NCBI RefSeq assembly: GCF_014193255.1
Contig: NZ_JACHZB010000001.1
Location: forward strand, 590,018 to 654,017
Direction: 5' to 3'
DNA from: Rhizobium sp. BK196
GTDB lineage: Bacteria; Pseudomonadota; Alphaproteobacteria; Rhizobiales; Rhizobiaceae
Length of the DNA: 64,000 nt
The notes beneath the pieces were generated by a model that was given only the letters and a program-made list of their open reading frames with translations, made no database searches and was not told the origin of the DNA. Positions 36,159-45,179 of this stretch are shown here, in pieces (position 1 is the stretch's first letter; every line of letters starts with the position of its first letter). The translations under genes and the position numbers were made by a program.

Positions 36159-36620
36159 TCAGGCATAGGAGACAGGTATGGACGTACCATGTTTCAGGAG
36201 TTCCATGGAAATCGATGCCGAAACGTCGAAAAGTTCGATCCGCCGTACGATCCGCTTGTAGATGACGTCGTAATGCTCGACGCGCGGCAGCACGATCTTG
36301 AGGATGTAATCGTAGTTGCCGGTCAGCCGGTGCGCCTCGACGATCTCAGGGATATCGCTGATCGCGCGGCGAAAACTCTCGGTCCACTCGTCGGAATGAT
36401 GTGCGGTCTTCACGAGCGCGAAGACGGTCGTCGGCACGCCCATCTTCTCCCGATCGAGCACGACGATGCGCCGTGCGATATGGCCGGTCTCCTCCAGCCG
36501 CTGGATGCGCCGCGAACAGGCGGACACCGAAAGCGCCACCTGTTCGGCAAGCTCGGTCACCGAGATGCCCGCATTCTCTTGCAGGATATCGAGAATCCGC
36601 CTGTCGCGATCGTCGATCAT
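36159..36620 (-). CDS. Lrp/AsnC-family transcriptional regulator
   Basis: 153 residues from the ATG at 36620, the family's normal length; the longer frame to 36752 adds a Cys/Phe-rich stretch with no counterpart. Winged helix at 1-60 (MIDDRDRRILDILQENAG, then ELAEQVALSVSACSRRIQRLE) and RAM ligand domain at 70-145. Divergent from an amino acid racemase gene, so it probably senses that racemase's substrate or product. The spacer holds several TGCAAAA/TTTTGCA half-sites. Confidence 0.87.
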   Translation of the reverse strand: MIDDRDRRILDILQENAGISVTELAEQVALSVSACSRRIQRLEETGHIARRIVVLDREKMGVPTTVFALVKTAHHSDEWTESFRRAISDIPEIVEAHRLTGNYDYILKIVLPRVEHYDVIYKRIVRRIELFDVSASISMELLKHGTSIPVSYA

Positions 36621-36638
36621 GAAAAGTCCACGCTGAAA

Positions 36639-36692
36639 TTTTGCATAGAAATCGAATATGGTGCAAAAGCATAGCACAGAACGATGCAAAAG
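36639..36692. promoter_or_regulatory. TTTTGCAT/ATGCAAAA half-sites between Lrp gene and racemase
   Basis: TTTTGCAT (36639-36646), GTGCAAAAG (about 36661-36669) and ATGCAAAAG (36684-36692) recur in the 150-base divergent spacer. Multiple spaced half-sites fit cooperative binding by an Lrp-type octamer. Confidence 0.45.
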
Positions 36693-36770
36693 AACAAACA
36701 ACGCAAACACATCGCGCCCGATCTGCAGCATCATCAGGACATCAGAAAACACTCAAGGGAGCGAGCATTC

Positions 36771-37493
36771 ATGAAAACAATCGGCCTCATCGGCGGCATG
36801 AGCTTTGAAAGTTCGGCAGTTTACTATCGTCTTATCAACGAAATGGTGCGGGAGCGCCTGGGCGGTCTCGCCTCTGCCGAACTGACAATGCATTCGGTGA
36901 ATTTCGAGGAAATCGTTGCCCTGCAGAAGGCCGGCGCCTGGGATAAGGCTGCCTCGCGCCTTGGCGATGTTGCGCTGCGCCTGCAGACCGCCGGTGCCGA
37001 TTGCGTGCTGATTTGCACCAATACCATGCACCTGATTGCGCCCGAGGTTGCTACACATATTTCCGTGCCGCTGATCCACATCATCGACGAGACCGCGAAG
37101 ACGATCCACGCAGCAGGCTCCAGGCGTCCGCTGCTGCTCGCCACGCGTTACACGATGGAACACGGCTTCTATACCGACCGCATGAAGAGCCTCGGCCTCG
37201 ACATCGTCGTGCCTGATGCCGCCGACCGCACCACCGTCCATGACATCATTTTCAACGAACTCTGCGCGGGCAAGGTGCTCGACAGCTCGCGTGAAAAACT
37301 GATGGCCGTGATCGAACGTGCCCATGCCAAGGGCGCCGACAGCATCATCCTCGGCTGCACCGAGATCTGCCTGATCCTCGATCCCGATCATCTGCCCCTG
37401 CCCGGTTTCGACACGACAGCAATCCATGCCCGCGCCGCTGTCGATTTCGCGTTCGAGGGAGAACTCGCAAACGAAGAAGAAGACGCGGCCTAA
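36771..37493 (+). CDS. Aspartate/glutamate racemase family protein (YgeA/RacX-like)
   Basis: 240 residues from the ATG at 36771 with AAGGGAGCGAG upstream. Both catalytic cysteines of cofactor-independent racemases are visible: ICTNTMH (about 79-85) and GCTEICLIL (about 199-207). N-terminal IGLIGGMSFESSAVYYR is characteristic of the YgeA/broad-specificity racemase branch. Interconverts L- and D-amino acids; exact substrate unknown. Probably controlled by the divergent Lrp-type regulator. Confidence 0.87.
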   Translation: MKTIGLIGGMSFESSAVYYRLINEMVRERLGGLASAELTMHSVNFEEIVALQKAGAWDKAASRLGDVALRLQTAGADCVLICTNTMHLIAPEVATHISVPLIHIIDETAKTIHAAGSRRPLLLATRYTMEHGFYTDRMKSLGLDIVVPDAADRTTVHDIIFNELCAGKVLDSSREKLMAVIERAHAKGADSIILGCTEICLILDPDHLPLPGFDTTAIHARAAVDFAFEGELANEEEDAA

Positions 37494-37503
37494 ATCAATT
37501 TAA

Positions 37504-37516
37504 TTGACTCAGTCAA
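37504..37516. promoter_or_regulatory. TTGACT-C-AGTCAA palindrome upstream of MarR-GNAT gene
   Basis: Perfect six-base arms, 37 bases before the start codon of a MarR-type gene. Typical size and symmetry of a MarR operator; the left arm also resembles a -35 box. Confidence 0.6.
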
Positions 37517-37552
37517 ATAAAAGCAGCAGGGTTTCTGTCAGGAGACCCTGCT

Positions 37553-38470
37553 ATGACCGATATCGCCCTCATTGAATCCGCCCGCGAATTCAATCGCTTC
37601 TACACGAACTTCCTCGGACTGCTGAACAAGGCCTATCTCGATACCCCCTTCACGCTGACGGATGCGCGCGTGCTCTTCGAGATCGGCACGCACAATGGGG
37701 TCAATGCCGGCGCCCTCGCCCGCGACCTGCAGCTCGATCCCGCCTATCTCAGCCGCATCCTCAAGCGCTTCCGTGAAGAGAACCTCATCGAGGCAACGCC
37801 CGATCCTACCGATCAGCGCAGCCAGATCCTCACTGTCACCGGCAAGGGACGTACCCAGTTCGAAGAGCTTGGCCGCCGCTCCAACGCCCAGATCGCCGCC
37901 CGCTTCGACACGCTCGCCGATGGCGAGCCGCAGGCAGCCGTTGCCGCTATGCATACGATCCGCGCGATCCTCGAACCGCAGGCAAGACCGGCTGCCGCCG
38001 TCATCCGCCCGCATCGTGCCGGCGATATCGGCTGGATCGTCCAGAGCCAGGGGCGTTTCTATGCCGAGGAATATGGCTGGGACCTGCGCTTCGAGGGACT
38101 GGTGGCCGACGTCGCCGGCAAGTTCCTCGCCAATTTCGACCCCGAGATGGAATATTGCTGGATCGCCGAGCGCGGCGGCATCAATCTCGGCTCGGTGCTG
38201 ATCACCAACGGCGGCGACGGCATTGCCAAGCTCCGCCTGCTCTATGTCGACAAGGCCGCCCGCGGTCTCGGCCTTGGCAGGCAACTGGTCGACGAGTGCA
38301 TCGCCTTCTCCCGCCGCAAGGGGTACCGGCAGATTTCGCTCTGGACCAACGACTTCCTCCACGCCGCCCGTGCCATCTATCAGAAGGCCGGCTTCCAGCT
38401 TGTCTCCGAAGAGAGACACCGCATGTTCGGCCCGGAGGCCAACGGTCAGACCTGGGTGCTCGACCTCTGA
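37553..38470 (+). CDS. MarR regulator fused to GNAT acetyltransferase
   Basis: 305 residues, AGGAGA upstream. Residues 1-140 form a MarR winged helix (LTDARVLFEIGTHNGVNAGALARDL, recognition DPAYLSRILKRFREENLIE, wing DPTDQRSQ). Residues 150-305 form a GNAT domain with acetyl-CoA loop AARGLGLGRQLVDECI and the C-terminal AIYQKAGFQ. MarR-GNAT fusions are widespread in bacteria; substrates are mostly unknown. The palindrome just upstream suggests self-control. Confidence 0.87.
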   Translation: MTDIALIESAREFNRFYTNFLGLLNKAYLDTPFTLTDARVLFEIGTHNGVNAGALARDLQLDPAYLSRILKRFREENLIEATPDPTDQRSQILTVTGKGRTQFEELGRRSNAQIAARFDTLADGEPQAAVAAMHTIRAILEPQARPAAAVIRPHRAGDIGWIVQSQGRFYAEEYGWDLRFEGLVADVAGKFLANFDPEMEYCWIAERGGINLGSVLITNGGDGIAKLRLLYVDKAARGLGLGRQLVDECIAFSRRKGYRQISLWTNDFLHAARAIYQKAGFQLVSEERHRMFGPEANGQTWVLDL

Positions 38471-38500
38471 TTTTGCTGCCTTGCAGAAATTTTACTTGAT

Positions 38501-38519
38501 TTGGAAACGGTCATTCCCT
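38501..38519. promoter_or_regulatory. Operator-like element before the TetR gene
   Basis: TGGAAACGGTCATTCCC, an imperfect dyad (GGAA...TTCC), ends about 12 bases before the TetR start codon. Likely autoregulatory site. Confidence 0.45.
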
Positions 38520-38530
38520 AATTAGGCGCC

Positions 38531-39154
38531 ATGACCGTTGACACCCTCACACCTGACCCGAAAACCCGCAGCCGCGGCCGCCCGCGCGAATTCGACATGG
38601 ACTCGGCACTCGATGCGGCTTTGCGCGTGTTCTCCGAACGCGGCTACCATGCCGCCTCCATCAGCGAATTGACCGAAGCCATGGGCCTTGCCTCCGGCAG
38701 CGTCTACAAGGCCTTCAAGGATAAACGCGGCATCTTTCTTGCCGCCTTCAGGCGCTATCGCCAGCTCGGCCGCGGCCGGCTGGAGGCGAAGATCGCATCC
38801 GTAAAGACGGGCCGCGAAAAGGTCTTCCAGATGGTCCTGTATTATGCCGAGCTTTCCCACGGCGAAGCGGGCCTCAAGGGCTGCCTCGTCGTCGGTGGCG
38901 CAAACGACATTTCGCTTCTCGACGAGGAGACTGCGGAACATGTGGCCGCCGCCTTTTCCGCTGACGAAAAGCTGATGGCCGATCTCATCCGCATCGGCCA
39001 GACCGATGGCACGATTCCATCGAACGTGGATGCCGATGCCACGGCCCTCACATTTCTCTGCCTGACGAAGGGCTTTCGCGTCATCGGGAGGACGGGACGC
39101 GGCGAGAAAGAGATGATGGCTGCGGCCGAGGCCGCAATGCGTCTCGTAACTTGA
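38531..39154 (+). CDS. TetR-family transcriptional regulator
   Basis: 207 residues. Arg-rich N-terminus (RSRGRPREF), HTH at 24-70 (ERGYHAASISELTEAMGLASGSVYKAFKDKRG, split by the family's usual turn) and a TetR_C-like ligand domain with one cysteine (LKGCLVVGGAND). This GRPREFD-type branch often represses a nearby exporter or reductase. The MFS exporter 94 bases downstream is the obvious target. Confidence 0.87.
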   Translation: MTVDTLTPDPKTRSRGRPREFDMDSALDAALRVFSERGYHAASISELTEAMGLASGSVYKAFKDKRGIFLAAFRRYRQLGRGRLEAKIASVKTGREKVFQMVLYYAELSHGEAGLKGCLVVGGANDISLLDEETAEHVAAAFSADEKLMADLIRIGQTDGTIPSNVDADATALTFLCLTKGFRVIGRTGRGEKEMMAAAEAAMRLVT

Positions 39155-39247
39155 TGACAGAAATACCGTCATCCGGTCAGGGATCGGGTGGCGACAGACG
39201 AAAAAATTGCATTCAATCCTCCCAATCATTGCCTATTGGAGTTTCTG

Positions 39248-40456
39248 ATGAGCGTTTCAGCCACCACGCAGGATGCGGCCATGCCCCGCGCCCTATCCCC
39301 CTGGCTAACCTTCCTTTTTGCAGCCTCCTGCGGCTTCGTCGCCGCCAACCTCTATTACGGTCAGCCACTGGCAGGCCTGATCAGCGCCGATCTCGGTTTC
39401 TCGCCTGCCGCAACTGGCCTCATCGTCACGCTCACGCAGATAGGCTATGGTCTCGGCCTTCTGCTCCTGGTGCCGCTTGCCGACCTTTTTGAAAACCGCC
39501 GCCTCATCCTGACGCTGACTGTCGGTTCCGCACTTGCCCTCATCGGCGCGGCCTTCTCCTCCACGCCGGGCATGTTCCTGACGGCTTCGCTCTGTATCGG
39601 CCTCGCCTCGGTCGCAGCGCAGGTCCTCGTTCCCTTCGCCGCCAGTATGGCGCCGGACGCGACGCGCGGCCAGGTGGTCGGCAATGTCATGAGCGGGCTG
39701 CTCTGCGGCATCATGCTTGCCCGCCCCTTCGCGAGCCTCGTCGCCGAAGCATCCTCCTGGCATATGGTCTATTATGTCACCGCCGCCGTCATGATCGCAC
39801 TCGGCATCGTACTGCGCGCCAACCTGCCGGTCCGCGTTCCCCACACGAAGCTGCGTTATGGTGAACTGCTGACCTCCATGGGCCATCTGGCACTGAATTC
39901 GCGGGTGCTGCAGCGCCGCGCCCTTTATCAAGCCGGCATGTTCGGCGCTTTCAGCCTGTTCTGGACGACCGCACCGCTGCTGCTCGCAAGCCCCGCTTTC
40001 GGCATATCGCAGAGCGGCATCGCCCTCTTCGCGCTCGCTGGTGCTGCCGGCGCCATCGCCTCGCCCATCGCCGGTCGCCTGGCCGACCGAGGCATGACGA
40101 AGATCGCCTCCACGCTCGCCATGCTGCTCGGCATGGGTTCCTTCCTCATCAGTCAGTTCGCCGCCGACGGCTCGCTGACGGCGCTCATCCTGCTGACGGC
40201 TGCCGCGATCCTCTTGGATTTCGGCGTGACGACCAATCTCGTCTGCGGCCAGCGCGCCATCTACGGCCTGAGCCCGGAACATCGCGGCCGCCTGAACGGC
40301 CTGTTCATGGCGACCTTCTTTACCGGCGGCGCGATCGGTTCGGCACTCGGCGGCTGGGCCTATGCAACCGGTGGATGGACGCTGGCGGCCTGGATCGGCT
40401 TCTGCTTCCCGGCACTCGCCTTCCTGTTCTTCCTGACGGAAGGCCGCGGGAAGTAA
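39248..40456 (+). CDS. MFS transporter
   Basis: 402 residues from the ATG at 39248 with GGAG seven bases upstream. Twelve predicted helices; the first carries the pattern ASCGFVAANLYYGQPLAG, and the loop after TM2 has LLLVPLADLFENRRLIL, a variant MFS motif A. Members of this branch (YgaY/YnfM-like) export arabinose-like sugars or drugs. Probably repressed by the upstream TetR regulator. Confidence 0.85.
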   Translation: MSVSATTQDAAMPRALSPWLTFLFAASCGFVAANLYYGQPLAGLISADLGFSPAATGLIVTLTQIGYGLGLLLLVPLADLFENRRLILTLTVGSALALIGAAFSSTPGMFLTASLCIGLASVAAQVLVPFAASMAPDATRGQVVGNVMSGLLCGIMLARPFASLVAEASSWHMVYYVTAAVMIALGIVLRANLPVRVPHTKLRYGELLTSMGHLALNSRVLQRRALYQAGMFGAFSLFWTTAPLLLASPAFGISQSGIALFALAGAAGAIASPIAGRLADRGMTKIASTLAMLLGMGSFLISQFAADGSLTALILLTAAAILLDFGVTTNLVCGQRAIYGLSPEHRGRLNGLFMATFFTGGAIGSALGGWAYATGGWTLAAWIGFCFPALAFLFFLTEGRGK

Positions 40457-40491
40457 TCATGTCCGGGTCAGGCGGCTCGACCGCCTGCCCC

Positions 40492-40923
40492 CTACCCCTG
40501 CTCGGTATCGAATTGGAGGCGTGCCGCGCGAACCTGGTCATGGTTCGCCTCAGCCCAGTTCAACAACTGTGACAGCGCCGTATAGAGCGATCGCCCAAGT
40601 TCCGTCATCCGGTATTCCACACTCGGCGGCTTTGTTGGAAAAACCTCCCGCTCGATATAGCCGTCCCGCTGCAGGTCACGCAGCGACTGGGTCAGCATGC
40701 GCTGGGAAATATCGGGGATCATCCGGCGCAACTCGCCGAAACGATAGGGCTGCTTGGCAAGCGCTTCGAGAATCAGCGTCGACCATTTGCCACCGATCTG
40801 CTGTAACACATCACGAACCGGGCAATTGGTGAAATCCAGGCTCGCGAGGTCGATCTCGCGCCGTCCACCCAGCCCTTCGGCTTGGTCTGTTCTCGCTTTC
40901 AGATTGACGACTGTTCCGGCCAT
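40492..40923 (-). CDS. HxlR-family transcriptional regulator
   Basis: 143 residues. Conserved N-terminal cysteine in [21 protein letters not shown] (Cys34), followed by the winged helix ([19 protein letters not shown], then [12 protein letters not shown]). HxlR proteins sense quinones, aldehydes or disulfide stress through that cysteine. It is divergent from a QorB-like quinone reductase, the same partnership as in E. coli YtfH/YtfG, so repression of that gene under non-stress conditions is likely. Confidence 0.9.
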   Translation of the reverse strand: MAGTVVNLKARTDQAEGLGGRREIDLASLDFTNCPVRDVLQQIGGKWSTLILEALAKQPYRFGELRRMIPDISQRMLTQSLRDLQRDGYIEREVFPTKPPSVEYRMTELGRSLYTALSQLLNWAEANHDQVRAARLQFDTEQG

Positions 40924-41042
40924 GAGCTGGTTCCCTTTTGGTAACGAACTCCCGAAAAACTGCCTTCTTTACAGTCTCGGGTCAATTCCTATTCTAGTGT
41001 TACTCTCTTTTTGAGACTACCTGTCAACCACTAGAGGATACC

Positions 41043-41924
41043 ATGAGCGAAACCATTCTCGTCACCGGCGCTGCAGGCCAGCTCGGCCAGCGTGTCATTC
41101 ATCACCTGATCGAAAGCTACAAGGTCGCCCCGGCAAACATCGTCGCCGCAACCCGCAGTCCGGAGAAGCTCGCCACCCTCGCCGCCCAGGGTGTGATCAC
41201 CCGCAAGGCAGATTTCGATGATGCTGCCAGCCTCGAAGCTGCCTTCGCCGGTATCGACCGCCTGCTGATCATCAGCACTGACGCGCTTGACAAACCCGGC
41301 AAGCGCCTGACCCAGCACAAGGCAGCCGTCGCTGCTGCCGTCAAGGCCGGCGTGAAGCACATCACCTACACTTCCATGCCGTCTCCGGACGATTCGCTCG
41401 TCACCTTCGCGCCCGACCATCTCGGCACGGAAAATGCCATCAAGGAAAGCGGCATCCCTTACGCGATCGTCCGCGACGCCTGGTATCACGACAACTACCT
41501 GCACGGCATGCCGCACAATCTGCAGACCGGAAAGTGGTTCACCTCGGCAGGTGACGGCAAAATCTCGACAATCTCGCGTGACGACTGCGCGCTCGCCATC
41601 GCTTCCGTCCTCGCCGCCGGTACCACCGGCACTTATACGCTAACCGGAAAGCAGTCACTGACCTCAAAGGAAATCGCCACAATTGTCACCGAGGCCACCG
41701 GCAAGCCGTTGGAAGTCGTACCGGTCAGCGACGAGCAACTCGGCCAGGGCATCCGTGGCGCCGGCCTGCCGGGCTTTGTCGCCGACATGCTGGTTTCCGC
41801 CGATGCCAATATACGCGCTGGCAAATTCGATATCGTCACCGACGATTTCAGCAAGCTGACGGGAAAGCAGCCGCAGTCGCTGAAGGACTACTTCGTCGCC
41901 AATAAGGCCGCGCTCACTGCCTGA
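41043..41924 (+). CDS. qorB: NmrA-type NAD(P)H:quinone reductase (QorB-like)
   Basis: 293 residues, GAGGA site. N-terminal dinucleotide motif ILVTGAAGQLGQ (about 5-16), then TRSPEKLATLAAQGV and the KAGVKHITYTSM block, which match E. coli QorB/YtfG. It reduces quinones with NADPH and lacks the SDR Tyr-Lys pair. Paired with a divergent HxlR regulator over a 119-base spacer containing GTAAC/GTTAC and CTAGTG/CACTAG half-sites. Confidence 0.85.
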   Translation: MSETILVTGAAGQLGQRVIHHLIESYKVAPANIVAATRSPEKLATLAAQGVITRKADFDDAASLEAAFAGIDRLLIISTDALDKPGKRLTQHKAAVAAAVKAGVKHITYTSMPSPDDSLVTFAPDHLGTENAIKESGIPYAIVRDAWYHDNYLHGMPHNLQTGKWFTSAGDGKISTISRDDCALAIASVLAAGTTGTYTLTGKQSLTSKEIATIVTEATGKPLEVVPVSDEQLGQGIRGAGLPGFVADMLVSADANIRAGKFDIVTDDFSKLTGKQPQSLKDYFVANKAALTA

Positions 41925-41969
41925 GTCTGCCTCGGGCCTGCCCTCGTGTCGTCAGAGGGCGGGCCGTTT

Positions 41970-42722
41970 TCAGATCTTCTGGCCGCAGGCCCGGCAGAAG
42001 CGGCGCACCGTCTCCGCCATGCCATATTCCAACGCATCCGCCGTCAGCCCGTGGCCGATCGAGACTTCGGCGAGATCGGGAATACGCTTGATCAGCGCAG
42101 GCAGATTTGCCACCGTCAGGTCATGGCCGCCATTGACAGCAAGGCCCAGCGCAAGTGCGGCATCCGCCGTCTTGCCGAGCCCTTCGAGGATCGGTCCCAC
42201 ACGTTCAGGCGCATCGTAGCAGCCGCCATAGGGGCCGGTGTAAAGCTCTATACGGTCGGCACCCGTCGCCTTCGCGGCCTTCACCGCCTCCGCGTCGCCA
42301 TCGCCGTCGGCAAATAGCGAAACACGGCATCCCATTTTCTTCAGCCGCGCCACGACATCCGTCAGCAACGCCTGATGCTTGCGGAAATCCCAGCCGTGAT
42401 CGGAGGTCGCCTGCGAGGGATCGTCAGGCACCAGTGTCACCTGCTCCGGCTGTGCCCCAGCGCAAAGCTCCAGGAATTCCTCCGTCGGATAGCCCTCGAT
42501 ATTGAATTCGGCTTCCGGAAACTCGTCATCGATCAGATTGCGGATCACGGGCAGATCGGAAAAGCGGATATGCCGCTGGTCCGGCCGCGGATGCACGGTC
42601 AGCCCCGAAGCGCCGGCGGCAAGCGCGACACGCCCAAGCCCTTCCACGCTTGGCCAGGGCAGATCGCGCCGGTTGCGCAGCATGGCGATTGCATTGAGGT
42701 TCACGGAGAGTTTGGCGGGCAT
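41970..42722 (-). CDS. pdxJ: Pyridoxine 5'-phosphate synthase
   Basis: 250 residues from the ATG at 42722 (family start [17 protein letters not shown]); the frame extends to 42806 without homologous sequence. TIM barrel with the phosphate and catalytic segments [27 protein letters not shown] (Glu), [23 protein letters not shown] and the C-terminal [11 protein letters not shown]. Condenses deoxyxylulose phosphate with 3-amino-1-hydroxyacetone phosphate to make vitamin B6. Serves PLP enzymes such as the aminotransferases in this window. Confidence 0.93.
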   Translation of the reverse strand: MPAKLSVNLNAIAMLRNRRDLPWPSVEGLGRVALAAGASGLTVHPRPDQRHIRFSDLPVIRNLIDDEFPEAEFNIEGYPTEEFLELCAGAQPEQVTLVPDDPSQATSDHGWDFRKHQALLTDVVARLKKMGCRVSLFADGDGDAEAVKAAKATGADRIELYTGPYGGCYDAPERVGPILEGLGKTADAALALGLAVNGGHDLTVANLPALIKRIPDLAEVSIGHGLTADALEYGMAETVRRFCRACGQKI

Positions 42723-43167
42723 GGCGATATCCGTCGGGGTGGAGACTGGCTCTGCTTTTAAGGCAAGCCGCCCGCCAACGCCAATGAGATTCGCGCATGC
42801 ATTCATGCCTGCCCTTGATGGTCGCGCGCGCCACCGCGGTCGACATCATGGGCGTACCGAGAATAGTAACTCCCGTTCCGTCAAAAGATCACTCATCAGC
42901 GACGGCGGACCGTGTGGTTCTATTTTACCACACACCAAGCAAGAGGCGGATTGAGATGCCGCAACATTGCTATCCCATTTGAAAACGGTTATTTTTAGCA
43001 CTTACAAAAGAAACCGTCCGCGCATATTGTGGGCACTGCGTAACGAGTAAGTACGCCGAGTACTGCTTCTTCCAACGATAAGAACGCTAGAGGAAACCCC
43101 GCTCGCCGCGCTCCGGAAGCAACTGGCAAAGCCGCATGAGGTGCAACTATCTGCCCCAGGAGGGTTC
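42723..43167. other. Long divergent spacer between pdxJ and the MerR-LuxR regulator
   Basis: About 445 bases with no supported gene. Contains an inverted repeat GTGTGGT / ACCACAC (42912-42918, 42927-42933) and an AT-rich stretch near 42975-43010 that may hold a promoter, plus AGTACGCCGAGTACT near 43050. A leader or small RNA is possible but nothing identifies one. Confidence 0.4.
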
Positions 43168-43860
43168 ATGCCAGACGGTTCCAAACGTATGTTTGCTGCC
43201 GCCGGTATAGCTTCGGAGGCCCGGTCGAAATACCGGTTCCTGCCTTCGGCTGCTTTGCCGCCGGATATTCCGCAAGGTCCCATTCCCATCGCCGACATGG
43301 CAAATGCTTTCGGCGTCACGCACAGGACGCTGCATTTCTACGAAGAGAAGGGCCTGATTTCCGCCAACCGCATCGGCCTGATGCGCGTTTACGATCAGGA
43401 TGATGTGATGCGCATGGCGGTCATCACCGTCTGCCGCGAAACCGGCATGCCGATTGCCGTCATCCAGGAATTGATGGACGTCTTGCGCAGCGCAGCCTCA
43501 CAGGAAGAGGCCGAGTCGATCTTCCACGAGGCCCTCTCCCAGCGCAAGCGCGAACTGACGGCCGAAATGTCGACTTTGCACCGGCAGTTGCAGCAGGTGA
43601 GCGATCTTCTCGATTATGACAGCAGCCTCGATCTACCGCCGATTAATGACAACAGGGATCCTGCGAGCCTGACCGATCAGGAGCGCCAATGCCTGGAGCT
43701 GATGGCCGAGGGATATTCGACGCAGCGCATCGCCCGCGCCCTCGACCTCAGGCATGAGGAAGCGCGCGCGCTCGAAGCCGACATTATCATGAAATTCCAT
43801 GCCAATAACCGCTTCCAGGCCATCGCCAAGGCGGTTCTCCTCGGCATCGTGCAGGCCTGA
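43168..43860 (+). CDS. MerR-type regulator with C-terminal LuxR-type HTH
   Basis: 230 residues from the ATG at 43168, which has AGGAGGG upstream. Residues 45-120 form a MerR winged helix (VTHRTLHFYEEKGLISANR, then VYDQDDVMRMAVI). A coiled stretch follows (about 122-155), then residues 170-225 form a GerE/LuxR-like HTH (SLTDQERQCLELMAEGYSTQR, then RALDLRHEEARALEADIIMKF). Two different DNA-binding modules in one small protein are unusual; no cysteine cluster for metals. Target unknown. Confidence 0.75.
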   Translation: MPDGSKRMFAAAGIASEARSKYRFLPSAALPPDIPQGPIPIADMANAFGVTHRTLHFYEEKGLISANRIGLMRVYDQDDVMRMAVITVCRETGMPIAVIQELMDVLRSAASQEEAESIFHEALSQRKRELTAEMSTLHRQLQQVSDLLDYDSSLDLPPINDNRDPASLTDQERQCLELMAEGYSTQRIARALDLRHEEARALEADIIMKFHANNRFQAIAKAVLLGIVQA

Positions 43861-43917
43861 TTCTGCCCACGCCGGCTGCGGCCGCCACCGCATCTGCACG
43901 GCAGTGAACGCCAATCT

Positions 43918-45045
43918 TCAGCGGACAATCGTCAGCGTTTCTGCTGCCCGTGTAATCGCGGTGTAAAGCCAGCGCTCGCGCGTATCGCGGAAAGCCCAGC
44001 TTTCGTCGAACAGCACGACATTGTTCCACTGCGAACCTTGCGCCTTGTGCACGGTCAGCGCATAGCCGTAGTCGAACTCGTCATAGCGCTTGCGCGTGTT
44101 CCAGGGAATCTCGCCTTCCACATTCTCGAAGGCTTGCTTCAGGAGCTTGATCTTCGCAGCCCCCCGATCCATGTCGTCATCTTCGGGGCGGACCAGCAGA
44201 TTGATGCCCGGCTTCGTCGTTTCCTTGGATGAGGTCATGACCTGCCAGAGCGAGCCGTTGAGCAGGCCCTTTGCCGGATCGTTGCGCAGGCAGACCAGCT
44301 TGTCGCCGGTCTGCGGATGTTCGGTCGTAAAACCCTTGAGTTCCCGCAGGCGCTGATTATAGCGCCGCCGCGTCTTGTTTGTGCCAACAAGTACCTGATC
44401 GGCATCCATGACGAGCGGTTGCGTCACCTCGTTCTTCGAGATCACCTGCGCCTTGCCGTAGTCGCCATACATGATCTCGTTGCCCTCGCGCACCTGCATG
44501 GCAAGCTGGATGATCGGATTGTCGCGCGCCTGCCGGTGGATATCTGTCAACAGATAATCCGGCTCCTGATTGGTGAAATAGCCACCGCCCGACACCGGCG
44601 GCAGCTGGCCGGGATCACCGAGCACGAGGATCGGCGTGCCGAAACTCATCAGGTCCTTGCCGAGCGCCTCGTCCACCATCGAGCATTCGTCGACGATGAT
44701 CAGCGCCGCCTTGGCGACCGGGCTCTGGCGGTTGATGGAAAACATCGGCGCGATCGAAGTCTTGCCGGTTTCCTCATCCTCCACCTCTTCCTCGCCGCGC
44801 GGCCGGTAGATCAGCGAATGGATGGTCTTGGCATTCGATGCCCCCCGCGAGCGCAGCACTTGCGCCGCCTTGCCGGTGAAGGCCGCAAACAGCACGTCGC
44901 CATCCACATGTTCGGCAAAATGCTTGGCAAGCGTCGTCTTGCCCGTTCCGGCATAGCCGAACAGACGGAAGAGCGGCGACCTGCCCTCCTTCAGCCAATT
45001 GGAAACGGCCTTCAGGGCTTCATCCTGTTGAGGGGCGAATTGCAT
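43918..45045 (-). CDS. RecD-like ATP-dependent DNA helicase
   Basis: 375 residues from the ATG at 45045; the frame continues to 45303 but without helicase sequence. Superfamily 1 motifs in order: Walker A GYAGTGKTT (30-38), Walker B LIIVDECSMVDE, motif III LGDPGQLPPV, motif V ALTVHKAQGSQW and motif VI YTAITRA. It lacks the N-terminal domains of RecD/RecD2, so it is a compact member. Roles in recombination or phage-like DNA processing are unproven. The gene stands alone. Confidence 0.85.
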   Translation of the reverse strand: MQFAPQQDEALKAVSNWLKEGRSPLFRLFGYAGTGKTTLAKHFAEHVDGDVLFAAFTGKAAQVLRSRGASNAKTIHSLIYRPRGEEEVEDEETGKTSIAPMFSINRQSPVAKAALIIVDECSMVDEALGKDLMSFGTPILVLGDPGQLPPVSGGGYFTNQEPDYLLTDIHRQARDNPIIQLAMQVREGNEIMYGDYGKAQVISKNEVTQPLVMDADQVLVGTNKTRRRYNQRLRELKGFTTEHPQTGDKLVCLRNDPAKGLLNGSLWQVMTSSKETTKPGINLLVRPEDDDMDRGAAKIKLLKQAFENVEGEIPWNTRKRYDEFDYGYALTVHKAQGSQWNNVVLFDESWAFRDTRERWLYTAITRAAETLTIVR

Positions 45046-45179
45046 GGAAGCGACTTGGCAGGATTCGCCCGGCATAGGCAAGGCGAAATTCCCTTGATGA
45101 TGCGTGGATGCGTGCCGGGCCGACGATCCCCGGCCCGCATCGTTTGAAGCTGGCGCCTGCGAGCGAGCTGCGTCGCAGG

